From NCBI GenBank assembly GCA_016929815.1, contig JAFGIC010000378.1, positions 1 through 7,607 on the forward strand: 7,607 bases of DNA, written 5' to 3'. The stretch is from Deltaproteobacteria bacterium. GTDB taxonomy: Bacteria > Desulfobacterota > DSM-4660 > Desulfatiglandales > HGW-15. The translations under genes were made by a program, and so were the position numbers. The notes under the pieces were generated by a model. The model searched no databases. It saw only the letters and a list, made by a program, of their open reading frames with translations, and was not told the DNA's origin. Positions 1 through 5,349 of the stretch are shown one piece after another. Position 1 is the first letter of the stretch. Each line of letters starts with the position of its first letter.

Positions 1-357
1 AGGAAGTTCGACCTGGAGGATTTCCAGAAGCAGCTGGGATACATGAAAAAGCTGGGTTCCATTGAGCAGATACTAGGGATGCTTCCGGGCATAGGACAGC
101 TGAATAAATTGAAGAAACTGAAGCCGGATGAAAAGGAGCTCGTTAAAGTAGAGGCCATCATCAGCTCCATGACCAGGCAGGAAAGGGCAGATTACAGGAT
201 CATTAACGGCAGCAGGAGAAAGAGGATCGCAAAAGGGAGCGGCACAAAGGTAGAGGATGTAAACCGGCTGCTGAAGAATTTTGCAACGACAAAAAAGCTG
301 ATGGAGCAGTTTACAGGGGGAAAGGGCCGGATGAAGATGCCGGCGTTGTTCCGGTAA
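1..357 (+). CDS. ffh: Signal recognition particle protein Ffh, C-terminal M domain (5' end outside window)
   Basis: Reading frame 1 is open from the first base to TAA at 355-357 and gives 118 visible residues; the N and G (GTPase) domains lie upstream of the window. Ffh binds 4.5S RNA and signal sequences of nascent proteins and delivers ribosomes to FtsY at the membrane. What is seen is the M domain: an early FDLEDF segment, the flexible finger-loop region around LGMLPGIGQLNKLKKLK, and the RNA-binding helix-turn-helix INGSRRKRIAKGSG (visible residues about 69-81), followed by VNRLLKNF. The tail is short and rich in Gly, Lys and Met (GGKGRMKMP), as usual for the family. It precedes rpsP by 64 bases, a linkage common in many bacteria. 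The identification is secure; only the missing N-terminus limits it. Confidence 0.97.
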   Translation, partial: RKFDLEDFQKQLGYMKKLGSIEQILGMLPGIGQLNKLKKLKPDEKELVKVEAIISSMTRQERADYRIINGSRRKRIAKGSGTKVEDVNRLLKNFATTKKLMEQFTGGKGRMKMPALFR

Positions 358-360
358 AAA

Positions 361-400
361 TGATCTGATCATTGACGATTTTTATATAACAACAATAATA
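361..400 (+). promoter_or_regulatory. Candidate sigma70 promoter of the rpsP operon, with a palindrome just upstream
   Basis: TTGACG at 372-377 (five of six to the -35 consensus) is followed after 16 bases by AATAAT at 394-399 (five of six to the -10 consensus). Transcription would start near 406, giving a leader of about 15 bases for rpsP. Directly before the -35 box is the perfect dyad TGATCTGATCA (361-371), which could be an operator half-site pair or chance. The spacer is clearly more AT-rich than the flanking genes, as expected of a promoter. Assignment is from box matching only. Confidence 0.5.
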
Positions 401-421
401 TTAGGGGGTTGGTAAATTTAG

Positions 422-685
422 ATGACAGTAAAATTGAGACTGACGAGGAAGGGCTCAAAAAAAAGGCCTTATTATCGCGTTGTAGCGGCTGATTCCGAAG
501 CGCCCCGTGACGGCAGATTCCTGGACATCCTTGGAACTTATGACCCTATGAAGAACCCCGCAGAGGTTAAACTCGACGGGTCAAAGGTAAGCCACTGGCT
601 AAGCAAAGGCGCAAAGGCAACAGAATCCGTCAACGCGATCTTAAAGAGAGAGGGGCTGCTTAAGGTTTCCACAACAGCAAACTGA
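422..685 (+). CDS. rpsP: 30S ribosomal protein S16 (bS16)
   Basis: Encodes an 87-residue protein, a normal length for bS16, which binds 16S rRNA in the body of the 30S subunit and helps early assembly. The hallmark N-terminus VKLRLTRKGSKKRPYYRVV is followed by ADSEAPRDGRFLDILGTYDP, which is the family signature, and by the KLDGSKVSHWLSKGAKAT segment near residues 50-67. The ATG at 422 is chosen because the conserved N-terminus begins there; a G-rich AGGGGG (403-408) lies 13 bases upstream, a rather long spacing for a Shine-Dalgarno site. It heads the rpsP-khpA-rimM-trmD-rplS block and probably has its own promoter in the preceding spacer. No anomalies are seen. Confidence 0.98.
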   Translation: MTVKLRLTRKGSKKRPYYRVVAADSEAPRDGRFLDILGTYDPMKNPAEVKLDGSKVSHWLSKGAKATESVNAILKREGLLKVSTTAN

Positions 686-711
686 TGTGATATTCCGTTG
701 AATTCAAAAAT

Positions 712-716
712 GGAGG
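712..716 (+). promoter_or_regulatory. Shine-Dalgarno site that decides the khpA start
   Basis: GGAGG lies 3 bases before the ATG at 720 and 6 bases before a second in-frame ATG at 723. The 6-base spacing favours 723 as the real start, removing one Met from the protein. Confidence 0.7.
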
Positions 717-722
717 TTTATG

Positions 723-953
723 ATGAAGGACTTGATAGAATTCATTGCTAAAGCGTTGGTTGATAAACCTGAAGAAGTGATTGTCACCGAAATAGAAGGC
801 GAACAGACCTCTGTGATTGAACTTAAAGTAGCAAAGGAAGACCTCGGAAAGGTTATAGGAAAGCAGGGGAGGACTGCGCGTGCAATGAGGACCATACTCA
901 GCGCATCTTCCACCAAGCTCAGAAAAAGATCGGTTTTGGAGATCATAGAATAA
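723..953 (+). CDS. khpA: KH-domain RNA-binding protein KhpA (YlqC family)
   Basis: A 76-residue protein made of a single type II KH domain. The GxxG loop is GKQG (residues 46-49) inside [16 protein letters not shown], the segment that contacts single-stranded RNA. Proteins of this family are known in Gram-positive bacteria as KhpA, which partners with KhpB/Jag and binds many transcripts. The position between rpsP and rimM is widely conserved and suggests a link to ribosome assembly. The start at 723 is preferred over the tandem ATG at 720 because of Shine-Dalgarno spacing. The stop is 2 bases before the rimM start, so translation is probably coupled. Function in this organism is inferred from family and context. 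Confidence 0.93.
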   Translation: MKDLIEFIAKALVDKPEEVIVTEIEGEQTSVIELKVAKEDLGKVIGKQGRTARAMRTILSASSTKLRKRSVLEIIE

Positions 954-955
954 CC

Positions 956-1492
956 TTGAGGGTGGCTTCCGAAGACCTGCTCCTTATAGGGAAGGTGATC
1001 CGTCCACACGGCCTGAATGGACTTTTAAGGATACATTCATATGCCGTATCCCCGGAAACCTTTCTGAACCCGGGGATTATTTTGCTCAAAACGGAACAGA
1101 CCGGGTTGTCGGAATACAAAGTAATATCAGTTAATTCCCACAGGAATGCCTATCTGATGAAGCTGGATGGAATCTCTTCATTGGATGATGCCGAAAGATT
1201 TCGAGGGGCTGAATTATTTATAAGGAAAGACACCTTAAGACGAGAAGGGGCAGATGAATATTTCCGGTTCGAACTCATTGGTGTAAAGGTGTTTCTGGAT
1301 TCAGGCCGCTTCCTAGGCACATTGCGGGAGATAATTGATACTGGAAGCAACGATATATACGTTGTAAAAGAAGGCGATAATGAATTCCTGATCCCTGCCC
1401 TGCACGGGGTTGTCCTTAAGATTGACCTGGAAAACAAAAGGATGATTATCGCCGGAGATATTGACGGGCTGCTTGATATAGATGAGGTTTGA
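956..1492 (+). CDS. rimM: 16S rRNA processing / 30S maturation factor RimM
   Basis: A 178-residue protein of normal RimM length. RimM binds ribosomal protein uS19 and assists maturation of the 30S head. The N-terminal domain shows [16 protein letters not shown] (residues 11-26); the C-terminal PRC-barrel domain starts near EYFRFELIG (101-109) and includes [10 protein letters not shown] (128-137), the [10 protein letters not shown] strand (144-153) and the final GLL. The start is uncertain: TTG at 956 lies 2 bases after khpA, with GGAGA only at 938-942 (13 bases away), while GTG at 962, two codons later in frame, is an alternative. Neither has a strong ribosome binding site, which fits translational coupling to khpA. 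The 3' end overlaps trmD by 11 bases. Confidence 0.95.
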   Translation: MRVASEDLLLIGKVIRPHGLNGLLRIHSYAVSPETFLNPGIILLKTEQTGLSEYKVISVNSHRNAYLMKLDGISSLDDAERFRGAELFIRKDTLRREGADEYFRFELIGVKVFLDSGRFLGTLREIIDTGSNDIYVVKEGDNEFLIPALHGVVLKIDLENKRMIIAGDIDGLLDIDEV

Positions 1493-2222
1493 TATCCTAA
1501 CTCTTTTCCCGGATTTTTTCCCGCCCTTTCTTGAGGAGGGGGTACTGGGAAGGGCCGTTAAAAAGGGCATCCTTAATGTCAGGCTCACTGATATACGTTC
1601 TTTTGCCGACGGACGACACAAGGTAACGGATGATCGTCCCTATGGGGGTGGAAACGGCATGGTCATGAAGCCCGGCCCCATATATCAGGCATTAAAATCC
1701 ATTGAGAGGACGGGGGATGACGTCATAACCATCCTCCTTACACCCCAGGGAAGGAAGTTTAACCAGGCAGTGGCCTGGGACCTGGCAGAGAAAAGTCATA
1801 TTATCCTCATATGCGGGCGTTATGAGGGTGTTGACGAAAGGATCATCTCGGGCCATGTTGACCTGGAACTCTCCATAGGCGACTACGTGCTTAGCGGCGG
1901 GGAAACGGCCGCAATGGTTGTTGTGGATGCCGTGGGCCGCCTGGTACCCGGGGTGCTGGGAGGAGAGAAGTCGAATACTGAGGACTCCTTTGAGGATGGG
2001 CTTCTTGAACACCCTCACTTCACCAGGCCCAGAAACTTCATGGGGCAGGATGTCCCGGAGATCCTTTTATCGGGCGATCATGAGAGGATAAGGATCTGGC
2101 GACGAAAGGAATCCCTGAAAAGGACACTTGAGAAAAGGCCTGACCTTTTAAAGGACAGGGACCTGGGAGAAGAGGACAGACGCCTTTTGAAGGAAATAGA
2201 AAAACTGGCCGAAAAAGGTTGA
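1482..2222 (+). CDS. trmD: tRNA (guanine-37-N1)-methyltransferase TrmD
   Basis: A 246-residue SPOUT enzyme that uses S-adenosylmethionine to make m1G37 next to the anticodon, preventing +1 frameshifting. Key segments are present: the N-terminus [27 protein letters not shown] (residues 54-67), LLTPQGR (85-91), [11 protein letters not shown] (110-120) and the trefoil-knot cofactor site [11 protein letters not shown] (131-141), followed by [12 protein letters not shown]. Family catalytic residues are visible as Arg153 and the Asp in SFEDGLL (Asp172), followed by HPHFTRP (177-183). The C-terminal domain is basic and helical, as expected for tRNA binding. The start ATG at 1482 overlaps the end of rimM, so the two are probably translationally coupled. 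No motif is missing. Confidence 0.98.
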   Translation: MRFDILTLFPDFFPPFLEEGVLGRAVKKGILNVRLTDIRSFADGRHKVTDDRPYGGGNGMVMKPGPIYQALKSIERTGDDVITILLTPQGRKFNQAVAWDLAEKSHIILICGRYEGVDERIISGHVDLELSIGDYVLSGGETAAMVVVDAVGRLVPGVLGGEKSNTEDSFEDGLLEHPHFTRPRNFMGQDVPEILLSGDHERIRIWRRKESLKRTLEKRPDLLKDRDLGEEDRRLLKEIEKLAEKG

Positions 2223-2228
2223 TGATTA

Positions 2229-2789
2229 ATGAGGCTTTATATCGGGCTGGTTCATTTTCCTGTATATAATAAAAACAGGGAAAAGATAGCCTCTGCCATA
2301 ACAAATTTCGATCTTCATGACCTGTCAAGGCTGGCCAGGACATACGGGGCAAAGAGATTATTTATAATTACCCCGTTAAAGAACCAGCATGTGCTGGCTG
2401 AGCGCATTTCTGCGCACTGGACGAGCGGTTACGGCGCCGCATATAATGTGCACAGAAAAGAGGCCCTTGAGACAATACACGTCGTCAAGGACCTTGGGAC
2501 GGCAGTGGACGCCGTCAGGGCAGCCGAGGGCGATGAGCCGCTTCTTGTTACAACCGATGCGTCTAGGCGGTCCGGATGCGGTATAAACTACTCGGGTTTG
2601 AGGGGGTTGCTGAATTCCGAAAGGACCGTTTTTTTGATTTTCGGGACTGCATGGGGGCTGCATGAAGACATCCTTGAGATGTCCGATTTCGTCCTGGACC
2701 CGATAGAAGGAAACACCGATTACAATCACCTGTCTGTGAGGACAGCGGCCGGTATAATTCTGGATCGACTGGCGGGCAGGTATGAATAG
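2229..2789 (+). CDS. SPOUT-class RNA methyltransferase of the TM1570 type (substrate uncertain)
   Basis: A 186-residue protein that matches, by memory, the SAM-dependent RNA methyltransferase family found beside trmD in Thermotoga (TM1570) and many Deltaproteobacteria. It shows the conserved N-terminus [19 protein letters not shown], then [15 protein letters not shown] (residues 26-40). The C-terminal half carries the SPOUT knot: [14 protein letters not shown] (136-149) and [16 protein letters not shown] (166-181). It stands alone, without an RNA-binding extension. It starts 6 bases after trmD, with AAGG at 2215-2218 as a modest ribosome binding site, and its last codons form one arm of a hairpin ahead of rplS. 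Methylation of tRNA or rRNA is likely given the fold and neighbours; the exact target cannot be read from the sequence. Confidence 0.88.
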   Translation: MRLYIGLVHFPVYNKNREKIASAITNFDLHDLSRLARTYGAKRLFIITPLKNQHVLAERISAHWTSGYGAAYNVHRKEALETIHVVKDLGTAVDAVRAAEGDEPLLVTTDASRRSGCGINYSGLRGLLNSERTVFLIFGTAWGLHEDILEMSDFVLDPIEGNTDYNHLSVRTAAGIILDRLAGRYE

Positions 2790-2835
2790 GCGGTAAATAT
2801 AAATACCTGCCGGCCTTGGGCCGGCTTTCAGGAGG
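2771..2835 (+). promoter_or_regulatory. rplS leader with two mutually exclusive hairpins overlapping the Shine-Dalgarno site
   Basis: Arm 1 (2771-2783, in the last codons of the methyltransferase) can pair with arm 2 (2803-2815) in 12 of 13 positions, nine of them consecutive, closing a 19-base loop. Arm 2 also contains GCCGGCC (2809-2815), which pairs perfectly with GGCCGGC (2819-2825) across a TTG loop. CCT (2806-2808) can then pair with AGG (2830-2832) of the rplS Shine-Dalgarno AGGAGG. Only one of the two structures can form at a time. Pairing is seen directly; a regulatory role (translational or attenuation control of L19) is inference. Only three T follow the second hairpin, so it is not a convincing terminator. 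Confidence 0.5.
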
Positions 2836-2839
2836 AGAT

Positions 2840-3187
2840 ATGAATAAAATTATTGAGAATCTGGAGAATGAACAACTGAGGATTGATATCCCTGATTTCA
2901 AGGCTGGGGACACTATAAAGGTCTATGCTAGAATTAAGGAAGGCGAGAAGGAAAGGATACAGATGTTTCAGGGGTTTGTCCTCCGCAGGAGAAAAGGCAA
3001 GACCGGCGCCACATTTACCGTAAGAAAGATATCCTATGGCGTAGGGGTTGAGAGGATTTTCCCCCTTCACTCGCCTACCATAGACAGGATAGAGGTCGTG
3101 AGCAGGGGGAAGGTAAGACAGGGAAGGCTGTATTACATGAGGGCATTGAAAGGAAAGGCCTTAAAAATTAAAGAAAAAAGGGTGTAA
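2840..3187 (+). CDS. rplS: 50S ribosomal protein L19 (bL19)
   Basis: A 115-residue protein, the standard length of bL19, which sits at the 30S-50S interface. Family features are [16 protein letters not shown] (residues 20-35), [11 protein letters not shown] (38-48), [22 protein letters not shown] (58-79, the signature region), then [17 protein letters not shown] and a basic tail. The ATG at 2840 is chosen because it has an ideal AGGAGG four bases upstream and gives the canonical N-terminus; an upstream in-frame TTG at 2816 would add eight residues encoded inside the hairpin and is rejected. The 50-base gap from the methyltransferase is the largest inside this gene block up to yraN and contains alternative hairpins, suggesting separate control of L19 synthesis. 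Confidence 0.98.
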   Translation: MNKIIENLENEQLRIDIPDFKAGDTIKVYARIKEGEKERIQMFQGFVLRRRKGKTGATFTVRKISYGVGVERIFPLHSPTIDRIEVVSRGKVRQGRLYYMRALKGKALKIKEKRV

Positions 3188-3202
3188 ATGCCTTTGTAAA
3201 AG

Positions 3203-3853
3203 TTGAATATTACAGACACAAATCTGCCTCTTTTCACAGACCCGGAAATAACTGGGTTTAACGATGTTTTGTATTATGAGTCGTCCCTGCTGCGGCGAGG
3301 ATACAATAGGCCGGCAGGCATTGACGAGGCCGGCAGAGGGCCGCTTGCCGGACCTGTTGTTGCCGCTGCTGTAATAATGCCGGCAGGTATCACTATCCCT
3401 GGTGTCAAAGATTCCAAGAAGATGACGGAAAAGGCAAGAGAGGTTGCCTTTTCCGTCATCACAGAAACAGCTGCTGCAATAGGCGTCGGCGTTGTTTCCC
3501 ATAAAATTATCGATAAATCCAACATACTTGTCTCGTCCCTTGAGGCGATGAAGCTGGCGGTATTGGCAATTGATCCGGCGCCGGAGTTTCTCCTCGTAGA
3601 TGGGATACATAAGATACCGATTCTTATTCCCCAGCAATGTATAATAAAAGGCGATCAGCTTTGCCACAGTATATCTGCGGCATCCATAATCGCCAAGGTC
3701 TATAGGGACAGGATAATGCTGTCCTATGACATGATGTTCCCGGAATACGGCTTTTCCAGGAATAAAGGTTACGGTACGGCGGAACACCTGAAGGCCATAA
3801 GGGAAAAGGGGGCATGTCCCATCCACAGGTCAACCTTCAGAGGGGTCAGGTAG
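3203..3853 (+). CDS. rnhB: Ribonuclease HII
   Basis: A 216-residue RNase HII, which removes RNA from RNA:DNA hybrids and nicks at single ribonucleotides in DNA. The metal-binding DEDD residues are visible: Asp41 and Glu42 in GIDEAGRGPLAGPV (39-52), Asp133 in LLVDG (130-134), and Asp169 in SIIAKVYRDR (161-170). The C-terminal NKGYGTAEHLKAI and the HRSTF motif near 208-212 are also typical. About 38 residues precede the catalytic core, an extension often seen in Deltaproteobacteria. The start is uncertain: TTG at 3203 lacks a ribosome binding site, while ATG at 3188, in the same frame and with AAGGG at 3178-3182, is closed after three codons by TAA at 3197-3199. A TTG at 3269 is another in-frame option. 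Confidence 0.95.
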   Translation: MNITDTNLPLFTDPEITGFNDVLYYESSLLRRGYNRPAGIDEAGRGPLAGPVVAAAVIMPAGITIPGVKDSKKMTEKAREVAFSVITETAAAIGVGVVSHKIIDKSNILVSSLEAMKLAVLAIDPAPEFLLVDGIHKIPILIPQQCIIKGDQLCHSISAASIIAKVYRDRIMLSYDMMFPEYGFSRNKGYGTAEHLKAIREKGACPIHRSTFRGVR

Positions 3854-3854
3854 A

Positions 3855-4223
3855 TTGACAAGGGAAAGACTTGATCTAGGGAATCTCGGGGAGAGACTGG
3901 CGCTGGAGAAGATAAAGGGCCTGGGATACCGGTGCATAGAAAAAAACTATCGCTGCGCCCTGGGGGAGATAGATCTGATCGCAAAGGATCGGGACTGCCT
4001 TGTTTTTATAGAGATCAAGACGCGAAAGGGACGATCAATCGGTTATGCCAAGGAGGCTGTGACACAGAAAAAGATACGTCAGATATCAAAGGTGGCCCTT
4101 GCCTATATGAAGGCCAATAACTGCTGCGACACAAAGGCGCGGTTTGATGTGGTTGCCGTTAATATAAAAGGTGAAAGGGAGGAGATCGAGGTCATTAAGG
4201 ACGCCTTTGAGCTGGCGTATTAA
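3855..4223 (+). CDS. yraN: UPF0102 family protein YraN (endonuclease-like fold)
   Basis: A 122-residue member of the YraN/UPF0102 family, whose fold resembles restriction-type and Holliday-junction nucleases but whose cellular role is not settled. Motifs seen: LGNLGERLA (residues 8-16), NYRCALGEIDLIAKD (31-45), VFIEIKTRKG (50-59), with the acidic and Lys residues in GEID and EIK forming the presumed metal site, and RFDVVAV near the end. The start is TTG at 3855, one base after the rnhB stop, with only a weak GTCAGG upstream; translation is probably coupled to rnhB. The rnhB-yraN-rsmI order is common in Deltaproteobacteria. The 3' end is followed after two bases by a heptamer-type repeat. Confidence 0.93.
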   Translation: MTRERLDLGNLGERLALEKIKGLGYRCIEKNYRCALGEIDLIAKDRDCLVFIEIKTRKGRSIGYAKEAVTQKKIRQISKVALAYMKANNCCDTKARFDVVAVNIKGEREEIEVIKDAFELAY

Positions 4224-4225
4224 TA

Positions 4226-4260
4226 AGGCGCAAGGTTCAAGGCGCAGGGCGCAAGGTAAA
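4226..4260 (+). repeat. Heptamer-based direct repeat, copy 1
   Basis: A 35-base unit that reads as successive heptamers GGCGCAA, GGTTCAA, GGCGCAG, GGCGCAA, then GGTAAA. It begins two bases after the yraN stop. It matches copy 2, exactly 130 bases downstream, in 33 of 35 positions; the differences are two C/T changes in the second heptamer. Such short tandem heptamers are known dispersed intergenic repeats in several bacterial lineages; whether this one is dispersed in the genome cannot be told from the window. Confidence 0.85.
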
Positions 4261-4271
4261 GTCAAGTAAAA

Positions 4272-4291
4272 GAAAGACGCACCGGTCTTTC
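4272..4291 (+). repeat. Small inverted repeat between the two direct repeats
   Basis: GAAAGAC (4272-4278) and GTCTTTC (4285-4291) form a perfect 7-base-pair stem with a 6-base loop. No T-run follows, so it is not a clear terminator. Confidence 0.6.
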
Positions 4292-4329
4292 CATCCTCCG
4301 TAGTCACGCCAAGGTGTGACGGAGGACGG
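4291..4329 (+). repeat. Long imperfect hairpin between the two direct repeats
   Basis: TCCTCC (4294-4299) pairs with GGAGGA (4321-4326). After a three-base bulge, GTCACGC (4303-4309) pairs with GTGTGAC (4314-4320), one pair being G-T, across a CAAG loop. Two more pairs are possible outside. The sequence after it is not T-rich, so a terminator is unlikely. The shape resembles small non-coding palindromic elements rather than a gene. The rest of the 4224-4395 spacer shows no coding region or promoter that I can support. Confidence 0.65.
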
Positions 4330-4355
4330 GCACTTACGGGCTGTGGAGCGGCAAG

Positions 4356-4390
4356 AGGCGCAAGGCTTAAGGCGCAGGGCGCAAGGTAAA
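4356..4390 (+). repeat. Heptamer-based direct repeat, copy 2, carrying the rsmI ribosome binding site
   Basis: The second copy of the 35-base unit (33 of 35 identical to copy 1). Its AAGG (4383-4386) lies nine bases before the rsmI ATG at 4396 and is the only good Shine-Dalgarno match there, so the repeat appears to double as the ribosome binding site. The heptamer phase can be extended one unit upstream as GGCAAGA (4350-4356). Confidence 0.85.
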
Positions 4391-4395
4391 AAAAT

Positions 4396-5277
4396 ATGAA
4401 AAAGGAAGGCAAAGATAAAACCAATCAGGATGGCCGCGCCGGCACCCTTTATGTTGTCGCCACCCCGATAGGAAACCTTGAAGACATCACTCTCAGGGCC
4501 TTGAAGATATTAAAGGAAGTCTCCTTGATTGCCGCGGAGAACATTGATCACACGAGGCGTTTGTGCAGCCATTACGGTATCAGGACAAGGCTGTTATCCT
4601 ATAACCAGCATAACAGCGCTTCCAAGGGTCCTAAACTGCTTGAAATCCTGGATAAAGGCGATGATATAGCCATTGTCACCAACGCGGGGACACCCACGGT
4701 TTCAGATCCGGGATCAGAGCTTGTGGCCATAGCCCATGAGCATGGCATCAGGGTATCGCCCATACCCGGGCCTTCGGCTGTAATAACCGCCCTGTCCGTA
4801 AGCGGGCTCAAGGTTGACAGGTTTGTTTTTATAGGTTTTCTGCCGAACAGGGGGGGCAAAAGGCGTAAATATATCAGGGGATTGCTTAATGAGCGAAGGA
4901 CAATGATCCTGTATGAGGCGCCCCACCGTGTGGTGGAACTTCTTAATGATCTCAGGGATATTCTCGGAGACCGACGGGCAGCTGTTTTGAGGGAACTCAC
5001 AAAGGTCTATGAGGAGATAAAAAGAGGGAGTATCTCCGAAATCCTGGAGGACATGGACCCCGAGATGGTAAAGGGTGAATTCACCATCATAATTTCAGGA
5101 AGTGAACGCGATGACGAGGGGCCGGACGATGCCTTAAAGGACAGGATAGGGGAGCTGTTAAAGGACAAGACAATGGGGGCCAGGGAGATAGCCACGAGGT
5201 TGTCAGGGGAACCGGGGATGAATTACAGGGCTGTTTACAGGGAATGCCTGAACATGATGAAAGACATTATCACGTGA
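4396..5277 (+). CDS. rsmI: 16S rRNA (cytidine-1402-2'-O)-methyltransferase RsmI
   Basis: A 293-residue protein of the tetrapyrrole-methylase fold that methylates the ribose of C1402 in the 30S decoding centre. Diagnostic segments: TLYVVATPIGNLEDITLRAL (residues 17-36), AGTPTVSDPGSELV (97-110), IPGPSAVITALSVSGL (123-138), FIGFLPNRGGKR (145-156), ILYEAPHRV (171-179), LRELTKVYEEI (198-208) and GEFTIII (227-233), plus the C-terminal helical domain. Two motifs depart from the usual form: EDTR reads ENID (48-51), and SDAGTP reads TNAGTP (95-100), so two positions that are normally Asp are Asn. The frame is intact and the rest is typical, so I still call RsmI. The first 16 residues are a charged extension. 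The ribosome binding site lies in the preceding repeat. Confidence 0.95.
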   Translation: MKKEGKDKTNQDGRAGTLYVVATPIGNLEDITLRALKILKEVSLIAAENIDHTRRLCSHYGIRTRLLSYNQHNSASKGPKLLEILDKGDDIAIVTNAGTPTVSDPGSELVAIAHEHGIRVSPIPGPSAVITALSVSGLKVDRFVFIGFLPNRGGKRRKYIRGLLNERRTMILYEAPHRVVELLNDLRDILGDRRAAVLRELTKVYEEIKRGSISEILEDMDPEMVKGEFTIIISGSERDDEGPDDALKDRIGELLKDKTMGAREIATRLSGEPGMNYRAVYRECLNMMKDIIT

Positions 5278-5312
5278 AGATATCCAAACAGTAAAATATT
5301 TATACTGAACTA

Positions 5313-5341
5313 TTGAATAATAACAGCAGAATTAATATAAT
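5313..5341 (+). promoter_or_regulatory. Sigma70-type promoter of the HPr-Enzyme I pair, placed for a leaderless mRNA
   Basis: TTGAAT (5313-5318, four of six to the -35 consensus) is followed after exactly 17 bases by a perfect TATAAT (5336-5341). Transcription should start about seven bases later, at 5348-5350, which is the HPr ATG itself or one to two bases before it. No Shine-Dalgarno sequence is present upstream of that ATG. A weak dyad CAGTA/TACTG (5289-5293 and 5303-5307) lies upstream and could be an operator. The promoter call is from consensus matching. Confidence 0.6.
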
Positions 5342-5349
5342 CTTATCCC

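Noticed and set aside
2816..2839. Upstream TTG start for rplS adding eight residues
   Set aside because: The added residues are encoded by the hairpin and the Shine-Dalgarno itself; the ATG at 2840 gives the canonical L19 N-terminus.
2803..3390. Perfect 12-base complementarity between 2803-2814 (rplS leader) and 3379-3390 (in rnhB)
   Set aside because: One such 12-base match is expected by chance in a window of this size, and the rnhB copy is explained by its codons.
4291..4329. Rho-independent terminator between yraN and rsmI
   Set aside because: The hairpin is stable but is followed by CACTTACGGG rather than a run of T on the + strand.
4226..4390. CRISPR array
   Set aside because: Only two copies, with internal heptamer structure and a 95-base hairpin-rich interval; no regular spacers and no cas genes.
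4086..4424. Antisense reading frame across the yraN-rsmI spacer with repetitive LAPCALSLAP / LPCALRLEPCAL peptides
   Set aside because: The repetitive peptide is simply the reverse-strand translation of the heptamer repeats; the frame also runs into yraN and has no coding signature of its own.
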